Origin: Liolophura sinensis | Lineage: Eukaryota; Mollusca; Polyplacophora; Chitonida; Chitonidae | DNA: 64,000 bases | Direction of reading: 5' to 3' | Assembly: GCF_032854445.1 (NCBI RefSeq) | Contig: NC_088307.1 | Span: 26,240,046 to 26,304,045 of the forward strand | Shown here: piece by piece, positions 1 to 11,621 of the stretch | Layout: each line of letters begins with the position of its first letter | Numbering within the stretch: the stretch's first letter is position 1 | The notes under the pieces: generated by a model | What the model saw: only the letters and a program-made list of their open reading frames with translations | The model's database searches: none | What the model was told of the DNA's origin: nothing | Translations under genes and position numbers: made by a program

Positions 1-461
1 ACATGATTCTAACCAACAACTAAAAAAAAATTATTGATGGATGTTGATTTAATAGGTCAGGGCGGGGACACAAGTGATGAGGCTAAGTTTAAACGAGCCT
101 ACTTGCGTCTCACAGGCTCTACCGGTCAAGTTTGTCTAGTGGTGTTAGTGGTGTGAAGCAAACGAAGAGAGCGACGCATGGGCTAGTAAACTGTTAATAA
201 TCCCTTGCGTCCATAGTCTTCGCGTAGTCTTACACGAAGTTTCCTGTAAGAATGTAAGACGTTTTCTCCGGCGGTCGTTGGCTTCTGTTCATTCATTGCT
301 TCAAATATTGTAGTCGAAAATCACTTTGATCCATGCATGCATTTTGCATATTTGGTTTGAGATATAATTTCTCTGAATTAGGTTGCTTATTTATATCTTG
401 GATAAGGCCAATCTATATCTTGCCCCATTGCCTAATTCTGAAACTGTTTATTTTTCACAAG
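1..461. other. Upstream intron or flank of the CUB gene, no feature seen
   Basis: No exon was recognised here. The first half of the CUB domain completed by the exon at 462 is not visible in any frame, so it probably lies before the window. A pyrimidine-rich stretch ending TTTTTCACAAG at 451-461 serves as the acceptor of the next exon. Confidence 0.5.
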
Positions 462-641
462 GCGATGAACTGATCATAGACGACGGCGTCAGCGGCTCGG
501 CAATTCATCTGTGCCAGTCCACGGTCAACCACACTTACACTGTACGCTCCAACAACGTGCTGTTGAAAATGAAACTCGGACAGAAAGATAGTGGATATCG
601 ACTGATGTATTTTAGCAAAAAGCTACGGAAGCCTGTATCGG
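462..641 (+). CDS. CUB-domain protein, exon encoding the second half of a CUB domain
   Basis: This is the first of three exons that read as the C-terminal end of a CUB-domain protein. The frame starts with two bases (GC) left from a split codon, then DELIIDDGVSG, a cysteine, TYTVRSNNVLLKMKL, and DSGYRLMYFS. This is the usual second half of a CUB domain: acidic D-x-L-x-I-x-DG strand, cysteine, then hydrophobic strands ending G-Y/F-x-x-x-Y. It has a TTTTTCACAAG acceptor and a G|GTAATC donor, ending with one base of a split codon. The next exon supplies the other two, giving an alanine and the linker into the next domain. The frame stays open upstream to 383, but the cysteine expected just before DEL is missing there, which supports the start at 462. 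CUB proteins are usually secreted or extracellular. The specific protein is not recognised. Confidence 0.75.
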
Positions 642-1392
642 GTAATCCAGAGTCACACTAGAAATATCATCTATACATGCCATGTTAACCTGTGTTCTTC
701 ATTCATTTAAATTAATGCAACTGTATTTTCGAGAAATATCAACACGAGCTAGAATACTTTATACATTTTAAAATATTATATTTGTGAAGTATACATAATG
801 ATTGAGGTGAAATGATTCCCAAGATGCTTCAAGACTGATGCTTCAATATGTATGCTACTTGTGAATCCTATTTCAGTAGTTTTGCATTTGAAATCTATAT
901 CAGAATAACATGCGTGTATGACCGTCTGCCTCAGTATATCCCCGTGATCCATGGCAAAATGCTATTCATTAAATTGTGGCTTTAAGAAAAATACGAATTT
1001 TCTAAGAAATGTGTGGGTGAGAATAGATCCCATTTCAAGGAACTTCCTACACTCGTTGAGGGCCTTCCAAACCTATGATATGGTTCCAAATACACTTTAT
1101 ACATTGCGAATAAAAATAAATTCTGAATTTAGAATAAAAAAAGGAGAGAACTGTCAGAATGACGTAAGCGTGAGATTCTTATCACGGACGTAAGCGTGCA
1201 TCCTCTTTGTTTTATATCATATTGTATTTCGATACGCCTACAGTTTTCGTCTCACTTCACTTGCTTCTCGGGTGTTCTCGGAAACCATATCATCTTTCGT
1301 TAAAATATTTATGCGTTGTAGACTTTAAGAAATCCGTGTCTTCTGGAACCGTCTTCATTGGTTTTTCCTGCTCTTGTGATTTGTCTGTACAG
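642..1392 (+). other. Intron of the CUB gene
   Basis: The intron runs from GTAATC to a pyrimidine-rich acceptor ending TTTGTCTGTACAG. It is phase 1 on both sides. Nothing else was recognised; the small open frames at 951-1193 and 1207-1410 have no similarity that can be seen. Confidence 0.6.
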
Positions 1393-1574
1393 CCTGCAGT
1401 CAACAATTGAACGGAGACTCTGGAGAGATTATTTCCCGCGGATTGGCACTCTCCAGTGTTGGTGGGAAGAAATGTGAGATATTCATCAACGTTGAGCCCA
1501 GTCGTCGAGTGAAGCTGCTCTTCTCCCACTTTGATGTTGGTAGGAAGGGCAACTGTAGCCAAGTTTACATGAAG
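1393..1574 (+). CDS. CUB-domain protein, exon encoding the first half of the last CUB domain
   Basis: The exon begins with CC, completing the split codon, then CSQQLNGDSGEIISRG, a second cysteine 26 residues after the first (GGKKCEIFINVEP), KLLFSHFDVGRKGNC and SQVYMK. It is a canonical first half of a CUB domain: Cys, G-x-I-x-S, Cys, then F-x-x-F-x-(V/L) and the third Cys. The end is AAG|GTACCT, phase 0, and the next exon at 4301 also starts in phase 0. An ATG-started frame from 1407 was ignored because the domain's first cysteine lies upstream of it. Acceptor, donor, phase and domain continuity agree, which makes a chance ORF unlikely. Confidence 0.85.
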
Positions 1575-4300
1575 GTACCTACAAAGTGTCTTCTCTCGTA
1601 CATGTAACTGGTTCTCAGTCATTCTGGCATTTCTTTCCTCCTAATTAAAAACCTGCTGAATGTGATGACTTATCCCGCACCTTTTCTCTCCTCCCAGTTA
1701 TAAACCTGCTACATGTGCTGACCTATTCTGTACATTTTCTTTCCTCCTAATTATAAATCTGCTAAATGTGATGGCGTATTGTACATTTTTTTCCTCCCAC
1801 TTATAAGCCTGCTATATGTAGTGACTTATCCCGCACCTTTTCTTTCCTCCCAGTTATAAACCTGCTAAATGTGATGGCATATTGCACAATTTTCTTTCCT
1901 CCCTATTATAAACCTGCTATATGTGGGGACTTATCCCGCACCTTTTCTCTCCTCCCAGTTATAAACCTGCCATATGTGCTGACCTATTCTGTACATTTTC
2001 TTTCCTCCCAATTATAAGCCTGCTAAATGTGATGGCGTATTGCACATTTTTTTCCTCCCAATTATAAGCCTGCTATATGTAGTGACTTATCTCGCACCTT
2101 TTCTTTCCTCCCAGTTATAAACCTGCTAAATGTGATGGCATATTGCACAATTTTCTTTCCTCCCAATTATAAATCTGCTATATGTGGTGACTTATTCTGA
2201 CCTTTTCTTTCATTCCAAAAAATCGAGATCTTGGGGGGAAAGGTCAGTATGCCCCTTGTCTGAGTAAGGTGTTAAGCATGTCAGGAAGGGTTTTTTTGAG
2301 GTGGGGGGGCAACCTGGAAACGTACGTGTAATAATCGTGTATTACAAGAGAACATTGATCAATCCAGCTTGGACCCGAGCACCGCATTATTCTTCACCGA
2401 AGCATTTCTACACACGTAAAGAGACATGTCCGAAATAACTATTGAAAAACTATGATAAAACTGAAAGAACAAATCAATCATTCTAGATTCTGGGCATAAC
2501 TCATGCGCTGGGTCTAGTGCGAGGAGGTTTGGGAGAAAAGTGTATAACTGTTCTTTTACACGTTAAGCAAAGGAGGTTAAATCCATTTTTGGAAACAGAA
2601 TCTCGTGTGGCCATCTGCGTCTCTTGAATTCGTGATGTGCTCATAAAATAGTTGATCGCACTTTCCGTTCCTTTAAGCCCACCCTGCAAGGTGTGCCTGT
2701 CATCTCGTAGTGCATATACACATACGTCGTGGTGTATGCTGACTTAATTAGATTCTATTTTGGAGAACAAAAAGAAAATAGATATTAAGTTTGCGTGCAA
2801 GTTATGACACATTGTTCTCACTCTAACTGCAGAAAGAGTCCATTAAATCAAAAATCACATAGATAAATTGTTTGTGGTCAAAGAGAAATGAGTTATTGTT
2901 TGAGTGATGTATGAGTACGGAAATGTGGTGGGGGGAAAAAAGATGTTCTTAATAGGTGAATTAACCGTTAACACTGTTCTCTGGCTTGCAAAGTGGGCTG
3001 TTCTATTTTTTCCCTTTTCCTTTTTATGTGTTTTTTTTTTTGAAGCATGATTTATTCAGAACGTACACACACCTGAAGCCTATGGGTTTAACTGCGTGCG
3101 GCATTTAATAATACAAAGATCTTCTGTTAATTTCTCTTCATGCAGAAGGGTCGTCTGATAGGCAATAAAAGCTTTCCTTGGGATCTGTGCTAATTTTGAA
3201 TGGTTCAACTATTATTGGGCACGAACTAGGCGCTTCTGTGAACATTGCATGAGAAGTCCACTCCGTGTCCTTCGTGATGTTTTGTATATATGGAAAACGG
3301 ATACCTTACTGTCTATTCCCGTAGCTTTTTATTTGGCTTCCCTTGTGCGAGAACACGAAAATAGTTTCTGGAAGGATAGCTTAGATATGATTTGGCATTT
3401 AAGTGTTCATGCAGACAAGCGATGTTTGTGTTTGACTGCTAAAAGCACAGAAGTCGTGCATCGGAGTAAATGGTCATTGACTTCAAGTGATACACTACTG
3501 TCTACGGATTTGTAGCACATTTTGAGAAATTTTAGAGCATGCGGTGTAGTGTATATAGTAGGTAGTATGCGGTGTTTTTTGTACATCACGTATATTTATG
3601 GGACCACAGGCCAGTCAGGAAGGCGACAGTATGGTGCAGTCTGTGCTTTTAAAAATATACTAAAAACCAAGTTTTTCAGTTATAAACTGTTTCGGCTTAT
3701 AAAACCATGTCATATGATTAGAATGACAAGGTTGCCTATTGAGTTATTGAAAACTCGTTTGATAGTTTGGAGACACATGCACAAATAGTCGTTAAACTGT
3801 AAGTCACCATAACTATAATCGGATGAGTATTTTATAGCTTGGCCCCTCTGGGTATAGGACTTAGATTTCTGAGTTGATTTAACTCAATCAGAAAACTGAG
3901 AAAGAGATGGGAAACTAAAAAATATGTACTGAAAGCTGATATTGAAAATTTATCACCGAGTCACTCCTGATCTCCAAAAGTATAGTTAAAGTGTGTATAA
4001 AGTCAAAAAATAATATTTCTTCAAAAGAAAGTGACCAGAGAATTGTCCAGCAAAACTTGATATACCTGTCTGTTCAGTTTGTTCAGAAGATAGTGGAATC
4101 CTAAAGATAAACATTATGTGACGTCAGGTTACAAAGATGACTTTATTTTATCCTAATTTAAATGGTTTAAACATTAAAAAAAATCAATATTATTGGACAT
4201 TTTTGTCCTGTATTTTGAACGGAAATATCTCATTATATCGCAAAATGGCGAACTCGTCGGGGAGATGTCATTGTTTATAAGCTGTTCTCTTACCCTACAG
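1575..4300 (+). other. Last intron of the CUB gene, containing a minisatellite
   Basis: Intron of about 2.7 kb from GTACCT to the acceptor TCTCTTACCCTACAG. It holds the 53-bp minisatellite described separately. From about 2220 to 4300 it is AT-rich sequence with short open frames and no recognised element. Confidence 0.65.
1629..2213 (+). repeat. 53-bp minisatellite with five-unit higher-order repeat
   Basis: About 11 units of 51-54 bp follow a pattern of TTTTCTTTCCTCCCA, then TTATAAACCTGCTA, then TGTGATG and a variable end. Variants (ends CCCGCACC, CTGTACAT, TGTACAT, CCCGCACC, TGCACAAT) recur in the same order. The CCCGCACC variant with CTCTCC occurs at about 1674 and again at about 1935, giving a higher-order period of about 261 bp. 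It lies wholly within an intron. Confidence 0.9.
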
Positions 4301-4453
4301 ATCACAGATGAAGACACAAACCAGACTGATACGTTTTGCGGGTACAAACCTGGCCTTATCTGGGAGGCAGTTGGATCACGGGTAAAACTCACCTACACAT
4401 TAGATGGCGCTCCACGTCACACGGGCTTCGCGGGGGCGTACCAGGCCGTCTGA
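4301..4453 (+). CDS. CUB-domain protein, terminal coding exon
   Basis: In phase 0 after the TCTCTTACCCTACAG acceptor, the exon reads ITDEDTNQTDTFCGYKPG, then VKLTYTLDG, HTGFAGAYQAV and a TGA stop at 4451-4453. It completes the CUB domain begun at 1393: I-x-D, then F-C-G as the fourth cysteine (19 residues after the third), then the V-x-L-x-Y-x-x-D and H-x-GF-x-x-x-Y strands. The protein therefore ends directly after a CUB domain, with no transmembrane tail or protease domain in this window. An alternative donor AAG|GTATTA follows the stop and might mark a 3'UTR intron. Confidence 0.85.
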   Translation: MTDEDTNQTDTFCGYKPGLIWEAVGSRVKLTYTLDGAPRHTGFAGAYQAV

Positions 4454-4830
4454 ATAAGGTATTATGTACTTTTCAGGTATTTATGTGTAAAAGGATGCAT
4501 GAAACATTTGGCGTTTTCTTCCTTTGTGCAGTTAAGGTACACACAAGTAGAAAAAGCCTCTGCTTTTCTTCTTGCATGGTAAACATGGCTATAGACTACA
4601 ATTTTCCTACGTCCTGAGCAGTCAGTCAAGGAATTCAATACCTGGCAACGATGAAAGCCACGGTGACAGCTATGAAAACAATGCTGTGGGAAAAGAACCC
4701 ACATGGTGGGCGCTAAGCAGGCCTCGCGTTCCAGTTGTTTCGTCTTTGACGTAATTTCCAAATTCCCGACCACTGACGGAAATTTTCTTAAATAATATGG
4801 GTTATTAAAAGAGTAATAATAAATGAAGAT
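4454..4830 (+). other. Probable 3'UTR of the CUB gene with AATAAA
   Basis: This sequence follows the stop codon. An AATAAA hexamer at 4818-4823 could be the polyadenylation signal. A 158-residue antisense frame overlaps this stretch and has no recognisable domain, so it was not called. Confidence 0.4.
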
Positions 4831-4964
4831 ACTTGAAACCGTAAACTTTGTTTTAGAGCTCTTGTCATGTATTTTTTTTAACGTATCACTGCAGCGTAAA
4901 TCAGACCGATACGTACATAAAAACATCAGGAGTATCACAATAATACTACTGATAATAATAACAA

Positions 4965-5092
4965 TATTTATGTATTTATTTATTTAATTTATGTTTTACG
5001 CTGTACTCAAGAATATTTCACTTATACGACGGCAACCAGCATTATGGTGGGGGGGGGGGGGGGGTCCGGATTAAACCCACCACCATTCGAGA
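4965..5092 (-). mobile_element. SINE-1 fragment with a G-run
   Basis: Minus-strand copy of the SINE-1 tail: TTTATTTA repeats (the A-rich 3' end), then GTACTCAAGAATATTTCAC, then CAGCATTATGGTGG. The GC-rich part after it has become 16 consecutive G (5049-5064). It then continues as degraded SINE and is cut off before the tRNA-like head. Confidence 0.8.
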
Positions 5093-5093
5093 A

Positions 5094-5094
5094 A

Positions 5095-5129
<35 letters not shown>

Positions 5130-5130
5130 G
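5094..5130. repeat. (AAT)n microsatellite
   Basis: About eleven AAT units directly follow the truncated SINE-1. Confidence 0.95.
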
Positions 5131-6060
5131 CGTCCAATCCAAGCGCACACTTAGACATTCAAGCGAAGATTTGTGATGAGTGTATTGAATTTTCCCATAA
5201 ATAAACCTCAATGAAATATTTTAAAATGTGCTTAGAACACTGGTGAAGTAAGTAATGGGACAGATGATAAAGAGTTTAGAGCCAGAAACAGTTTTCTCAA
5301 ATACAACAAAGCGTTTTTCGCAGTGTTTCCGACAGTGGTCCTTTGTGACATCGCGTAATAATATCCTACGTTTACACGGCCAACTGAATCTCGTGTTTTT
5401 ACTAGATGTTTTTCTCTCTCCAGGAGCCCTTAAAACGACATCATGCGCCTTGTGTTTACGAGTTCGCCAATAACCCGTGATTGAGGACAACAACGGTCAA
5501 ACCACTGGGGTTTTTGTTTCATGAAATCTGCTATGATGAAATCCTCTTCCTCAGTCTCTGTGTGTTAACTCGACGCAGAAGAACAAGGCCTTATACGATA
5601 TTCGTTGCCTACGAGCAACGATAACACGAGCGGTTCTTTGCAAGGATTTAAATGATCTCTTTTTCTCGCCCTCACCATGTACATCGTTCTTAGTCACCTT
5701 TTCACCAACGTTTAAAAGACCTTTATGTCTTCTGTTGGTTCTCTACAGATGTAAAAAGACATTAATAATTAAAGTCATAACTAAAGCGCATCAGAAACAT
5801 GTGTTCTTGTCTTTGTTATTTAGCCTACCTATTATTACTCTTTGTACGAAGTCTCCTCGCTGTATCAGTGAAATTAATTGTTGCTGTAGACAAAAGGCAC
5901 TAGACAAAACAAGGTCACAGATTTAGTTCCGCTTTTCTATAATTCGAATGAGTCATTTTGGCCGGGCGTTGCTCTCCGTGCGTATTGTTTCCATCCACAC
6001 ACCTTAAACCACAGTCAATTGTATGCTTATTGAGTGATTTGGGAAACGTTTAACACTATT
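5131..6060. other. No recognised feature
   Basis: AT-rich sequence with overlapping short open frames on both strands (for example 5221-5493 and 5735-5926). They lack recognisable domains or convincing splice sites. Confidence 0.5.
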
Positions 6061-6061
6061 T

Positions 6062-6335
6062 ATGTCATATCAGACAAATATAGCCGACAACAGCGCTACA
6101 CTGGAGTATCATGCCGAAGACACAAGGCATGACATCCCACCCAGTCACAACACTCTGATAACTGGACAACCAGTCCTGTTTTCTTGGTCTAACTACCCAG
6201 TGCTGAGCGTCAAACGAGGCAGCAACTGGTATCATTTTCAAAAATCTTTAGTATGACTCGACCCCGGTTTTATCCCAGGTCTCCCGACATCGAGCCAGAC
6301 GCTGTCACCATTTTGTTTAACAAACAAAGGCAAGA
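6062..6335 (-). mobile_element. SINE-2 copy, antisense
   Basis: Read on the minus strand, this has the SINE-2 head (a tRNA-like block ending GGTCGAGTCATAC) followed by GTTGCTGCCTCGTTTGACG, the GACTGGTTGTCC block and GGGATGTCATGC. It aligns well with the copy at 19445. A 64-residue plus-strand frame (6062-6256) is simply the antisense of this SINE. The 3' tail is missing. Confidence 0.75.
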
Positions 6336-6477
6336 CCCTTTTCAGTTATGAACGAGATCACATAATGGTCAACAGATACGTATTTAAATATATGTTTTCA
6401 TCGCCGGTCACAGGATCGACCGAAAAACTTAAATATGCTGTTTCTTTGATGAAGAAGCACATTGTCCCGTCGATAAG

Positions 6478-6650
6478 GCTGCTTTTGCGTGCTGGGAACT
6501 ATTGCACAGATTTTGATTTGAAGCGTCTGCGTGTTTATAAATGAAGCGTGATGGAAAGAACCTATCGGCGGAGAAGCCCGACGAAACTTTAGCGTTTTAT
6601 CTAACTGGATAAATCATCGGAAAAAGTGAGAATACCGACTCATTTCTAGG
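6478..6650 (+). repeat. Dispersed repeat A, head portion
   Basis: GCGTGCTGGGAACTATTGC, GATTTTGATTTGAAGCGTCTG and the following 100 bases match 29325-29480 and 42765-42900 with scattered differences. It is not recognised as a named element. Confidence 0.7.
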
Positions 6651-6679
6651 CGGAAATCTCATATGAATGAACTTTGCGG

Positions 6680-6885
6680 TTACTGGATCACTGCTTGTCT
6701 CGTTAACCAGGCCATGGGGTTTGCTACAAACGCACTCTGCCGTGGTCTCTCAGACCCGGCACGTAAGAATTATGGCCCGGGCTGGTGCGGAACGACAGTT
6801 CAAATCATGATCAGGCAGAGCGTCCCGGGGCGTAATAATTACGAGCATGTGTAGTGTACAGCGCGTGATATAAGGATTACGCCCA
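6680..6885 (+). repeat. Dispersed repeat B
   Basis: The stretch from ATCACTGCTTGTCTCGTTAA to CGTAATAATTACGAGCATG matches the reverse complement of 11622-11835 (and its duplicate at 16093-16306). It carries CGTAAGAATTA and the near-palindrome CGTAATAATTACG. The 63-residue frame 6663-6854 overlaps it and is not considered a gene. Confidence 0.7.
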
Positions 6886-7032
6886 GAAATGCAAGATGAT
6901 ATACCGATAATGTTTATACCATAGTAGATATTGTAGTATATCTTGTGTTATTGTATTCATCATATAGGGTCTTGAATTTATCTCGCAAATGTTAAATATA
7001 CACCTGCTACAGGTGAATAGACAATCAAGCGG

Positions 7033-7224
7033 AAAACCATTACCGGTAGCCTACAATGCTGGCCAACTAGGGCCTGTCCTTCAATGAATCACGTGCGAGA
7101 CTGTGTCCTCGGCTATTATAACATAATACCGTTTTAGGTAAGCAAAGAATCTACACTGGCACAGACACGTGTGAAAGGTTTGCTCAACCAAATGTCGGTT
7201 TATAGGCTAGGTACAATTTTCACC
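7033..7224 (+). repeat. 190-bp direct repeat, first copy
   Basis: AAAACCATTACCGGTAGCCT, GCTGGCCAACTAGGGCCTGT and AGGCTAGGTACAATTTT recur about 603 bases downstream at 7636. The copies differ by substitutions and small indels. Confidence 0.85.
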
Positions 7225-7429
7225 CGACATAAAGAAATCGGGCATAATGACAGACATTATAATCTTTTAAATCTGGTTAAATGAATGATGAGTAATTCAC
7301 TTAAAATTAACTTAAAATTCTTAAGCAGCGGCCTTTACTACCAAGAAAACAGATGATATGGCCAAATAGATGACCTTCCCAGAAGCGGTATTCCATCTAC
7401 ATATAAACATGAAGTCATTGGGGTTGTAA

Positions 7430-7513
7430 CTTACAGATATGTTAAAATATTCATTCAAACTGGTTCAAGTTCTTACAGATATGTTAAAATATTCATTCGA
7501 ACTGGTTCAAGTT
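7430..7513 (+). repeat. 42-bp tandem duplication
   Basis: TTACAGATATGTTAAAATAT through GGTTCAAGTT occurs twice in direct succession with one substitution. It lies between the two 190-bp repeats. Confidence 0.9.
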
Positions 7514-7635
7514 ATCCTCAAGGACAAATTTTTCTACTAGTCTAGTTCACAAATTCTATCTCCATTCCATTCGCCATCTATAGCAACAGATTAGTTCAAA
7601 CAGGCCATCTCATAGCTGAAGTAACATGTGGAAAT

Positions 7636-7819
7636 AAAACCATTACGGGTAGCCTACAATGCTGGCCAACTAGGGCCTGTCCTTCAATGAATTCCGTGCG
7701 CAGTGAATAAGATTGTGTTCTCGAGTATTGCCGGTAACATAATATCGTTTTAGATAAGGAAATAATGCACAGACATATGTGATAGGCTCGATTTATAGGC
7801 TAGGTACAATTTTAACCCA
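7636..7819 (+). repeat. 190-bp direct repeat, second copy
   Basis: Second copy of the repeat at 7033, including GCCTACAATGCTGGCCAACT and the TAGGCTAGGTACAATTTT end. Confidence 0.85.
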
Positions 7820-7989
7820 GCGGGCAAGCAGGTCTGCCAAAGACTTTTTGCTGATGCTCGACCCGTACTACTTTGTTGTTCATTAGAAATCATGTTGTCG
7901 TTGTTACACTGTTCAGTACATACTTTTATTTTAAGTGCGGTAACATTTCCGTTCAAGGTGATTCTATAATCCTTGCGATATAAACGCAA

Positions 7990-8770
7990 GTGTCAGAATG
8001 TCAACATTCTCTATTAGTGTTAAGCTGATAAATCGTGTTAAATATTGTAAAATGTGATTGCCCACACCTTAAAACTATTAGATCGAGTAATGACTACATG
8101 GAAGGTACATAATGTTAGATTAATAGAGTTTAAATATAAAATGCCTTATATACACAAAAGAAGTGTTGTTTGACGTAAGATAATGGTACATTACTGCACC
8201 GTCTTCTTCTGCAGACTGTTAACTTTCTTAAACCGGAGAAGGCTTAACCTAGCACTCTGAATATTTTCACACCTCCACCACTGTCACCATGTTGGAATTA
8301 TCATGATTAAATTTGTATACAGCATTTCAATTTTAGGAAAGTATTCACTTTAAAACCAAATCAATGTATCACGGTGACAGCAGGTTCAAATATTTTCTTA
8401 TAATCTAGTGCAGTATTCAACATGAAACTCTTATCTCAGAACAACAGAAGTAAGCAGATGTGAAACAGCCCACACTGCATTAAACACCACCACACAGATC
8501 CGAACCATCTGAACCAAAGATGTCCTGCCATTGCTGTGTAGTATATGGTTGCTATTCTAGGGCATGAGGAGAATGCAAATGTCTGAATCTCTGTGCAGAC
8601 TGATGATGAGGATGGCTGTAGTTTTATGGCGACGAGCTCCATTCTGGTGCCATTGGTGTATATGTTCAACACAACATATCCATTATAGCACACTAAATGT
8701 ACCAACCCTGACGAAAAATACAAAGAAATATCTGTTTGTACATGCTCTTAACACTTCTGTATAAATAAAA
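7990..8770. other. No recognised feature
   Basis: Unassigned sequence. A 95-residue minus-strand frame (8436-8723) is rich in hydrophobic residues and cysteines, but no domain can be named and it has no supporting splice sites. Confidence 0.45.
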
Positions 8771-8771
8771 T

Positions 8772-9185
8772 TGGTCCAGTGGTACAGCTGGTAAATCTAG
8801 ACGATGAAAATAATTTGCTACGACAAATCAGTTCAGTTGTTATTTCCATTTCATATCGGGACCGGTAGATCCAGGATCAATCCTTGGTCGAGTCACACCT
8901 AAGACTTTAAAAGAGGAAGTTGTAACTTCCTCGCTTGGCGTTCAGCATGAAGGGGATAGTGCAACGACTGGTTGACCCGTATCAGTATAATGGCTCGGGC
9001 GGTGCGGCTTACTTGCCTTCGGTAAGTCGTCTCAGTGATGCAGCACTAAATAAATGAGCGGTGGAAATCCGTCCTGCAACAAGGAGGCACATTACACGTG
9101 CATGCACCCTAATGATTCCTTCGTCGTCATATGACTGAAAAATTGTTGAGTACGACGTTAAACCCCAAGCACTCACTCACTCCAT
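8772..9185 (+). mobile_element. SINE-2, near full length
   Basis: It has a tRNA-like head (TGGTCCAGTGGTACAGC resembling an A box; GGATCAATCC resembling a B box). The body has CCTCGCTTGGCGTTCAGC, GTGCAACGACTGGTTGACCC and TCAGTATAATGGCTCGG, and the tail has CATATGACTGAAAAATTG, GAGTACGACGTTAAACCCC and a CACTCACTCACTC end. This is the most complete SINE-2 in the window. Such elements are made by RNA polymerase III and moved by a LINE partner, which is not present here. Confidence 0.85.
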
Positions 9186-9189
9186 TTCA

Positions 9190-9843
9190 TATATTTTCCA
9201 TACAAATAGGCAGTCTTATATTTAAAATACACAGGACTTACAAGTATAAATGAGAACCATTAGGCTGACTCCACAATTCACCTGATGGATTATAATGATA
9301 CGTAATGCATCCCCAAATACTATAACTACACTGGTTGTGACCTATACCAAATTAGACTAAACCATTCAAAAGCAAAACAAGAAACAAAATCACCCATAAC
9401 CATGAAAATATCCGTCATTATGAATTTACAAAATACACACGTACATGAGCAGGGTACATAACTGGACCTAAGTAAAAATAATCAATGACTCCCATGTGAA
9501 TAGGTGTACATTATGTGTACATTATTATTACCTTAATAAAGATGTACAACATTCATACGCTGTTAACCACAGTTAATAGGGCCTACCCGTATGTTATCTA
9601 TTAGACGAATACAGACAATCTTGTCTATGTTAGATTAATCTCATATACACAAACATGACATCCTCACGTTCATCCTCGGCATCCTAAAGAGGTGATCCCA
9701 ACTCTTGCTCTTCTCCTGCTGCGCTTTGAGGAGACTCCACGTCCTGGTCTGCTGCTGGTTTGCTAGACTTGCGCAGATGGTTATAAGCTCAGACACTATC
9801 TGCTGTTTGTGGCTCTCCACAATTTATTTTGACTGTGGATAAT
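9190..9843. other. No recognised feature
   Basis: Unassigned sequence between the SINE-2 and the start of the 4.47-kb duplication. It has no open frame above 60 codons. Confidence 0.5.
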
Positions 9844-11621
9844 TCAACCTTTGACCGTTGACATACACGTCAAGGGACACCTCGATGCTTTCACGCGAAA
9901 TCTGGATATCTTTGCAGAAGTGTATGAATGACTTCGGAATTGCTTTCTTGGATATTTTGCCTCCTGAGTCAATTGACTTCAGGAAAAAGAACTCTAATTA
10001 ATATTAATACATTGCAGCGTACTTAATTAGGAGGAGACATTTTTCGAAGCTCTACATGTGACATTGTTTCTCACAAAAACAAAATACACAATCATAATAA
10101 CATAAATGTTAAATGTTTCATTTTAACTATACAGTTGTTTTTGTATGACCATTTTTCTGATGTGAACAGGAAGGTCATCTGAAAGCTGATCGCCTCCCTG
10201 GATGTCTATCACCATACCGGGTCACGGAGTTAACCTTATTCCTAGCAGAAATGTAAACAAGATTGAAATTTACGATGAGTCCATGAGTGAACTCTAGTCA
10301 TGGGATGAGATAAGTTGTTTTGCCCTCCGCCTTTCAGATCCCCATTATTTACTCATTACATGGTATGGACGTGTTACACTTCTTAATGGTAGAAGCAGTA
10401 AACCAATTATGGCATCAAATTATACCACACAATTTTAGCAATTCGTTGTCTTAGGTAGAATATTAATGTATTCCCGTTTTCCTTACAGAAATGGGAATGT
10501 TTGGTATCTGTTTCATCTTACGAGAATAAGATATTAGCTCGGCGCATTTCATTGACGTGACATAAGCCTGGCCTGCATGAATCGCAGAATTACGCTCACC
10601 TATGCACACCACTAGGATATGTTGAAATGTGTAATATTTTGTGAATATGGTGGCAGGGTGTTATTGTAATATAACTTGGCACACGACCTTGAAATATTCA
10701 TCATTAATTTTATTACCCAAACGTAACACATTTAAAGATATGTCAAAATGAGACACGGTTTGTTCTCAATTTTCTCTAGCGCTGTAGGAGTGTAGTAATT
10801 GTTAGAGTACATGTAATATATACGTTATTAACAAATATCTCCAGCAGATGTCATTTTATGTACTGCACAGCAATTTTAATGAGGTTGACAGGAAAAAAAA
10901 TTTCTTGTATTTCTGGAAACTGTGCACAAACTATGATTTGATCTGTAGTCCTCCGTTCGACCTTAAACTGATTCGATTTTACATAACTTGAAGTCGATAT
11001 CGAAGTGTTTGGGGATATATTTGTTACATTCAGCGTGTGAACTATAAGTTTAGCGGACATGTGTATGCAGAAACGACTGCATACATATATGCTGTTCATT
11101 CAAACTTTTTAAAAAATATAACACCTGTTGTTTCAACATAGGTAGCGTTCCTGCATGTAGACTAGTTTGTCTGATGACCTATTGTATCTTATACATGTAC
11201 GTACATCTGTTATGTTTGTTTTCATGAAAAACATGTAGGTCCTGTGCTGTACTCCTCCTCTCACAGTAAACTTTCAAAAATGGATCTTTGACTTCTGGTT
11301 ACTCTTATGGGTTTGGTTGTAACGAACAATGTCATGTTAAATATTTTTCCTTGTAGTATGTGGAAACACATGTACCTGTCCTTCGAGGGCCTAGCTTTAT
11401 CTAGTTTTACAGTGAATTCAAGGTGTCTTGGGGAAAAGGTCATTCACTCGGAACCGGTCGGATATAGTTGCACTGGAAAATATCATTGCGCACCATGCTA
11501 TCCACATCAATCTCTCCTGCTGGCGTAAATCGAGGTAATGTATTACGAATTCAAAGGATGGATTTTGAGTAGTTCACACCGATAGTAGTTTAATCCGTTC
11601 AATACATTCTTTGCGTGGATG

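Noticed and set aside
4462-4938. 158-codon minus-strand ORF
   Set aside because: It is antisense to the last CUB exon's 3' flank, has no domain and is AT-driven; the plus-strand gene explains the region.
6062-6256. 64-codon plus-strand ORF
   Set aside because: It is the antisense of a SINE-2 copy.
8436-8723. 95-codon hydrophobic minus-strand ORF as a membrane protein
   Set aside because: There is no start context, splice support or recognisable family, and the composition fits chance.
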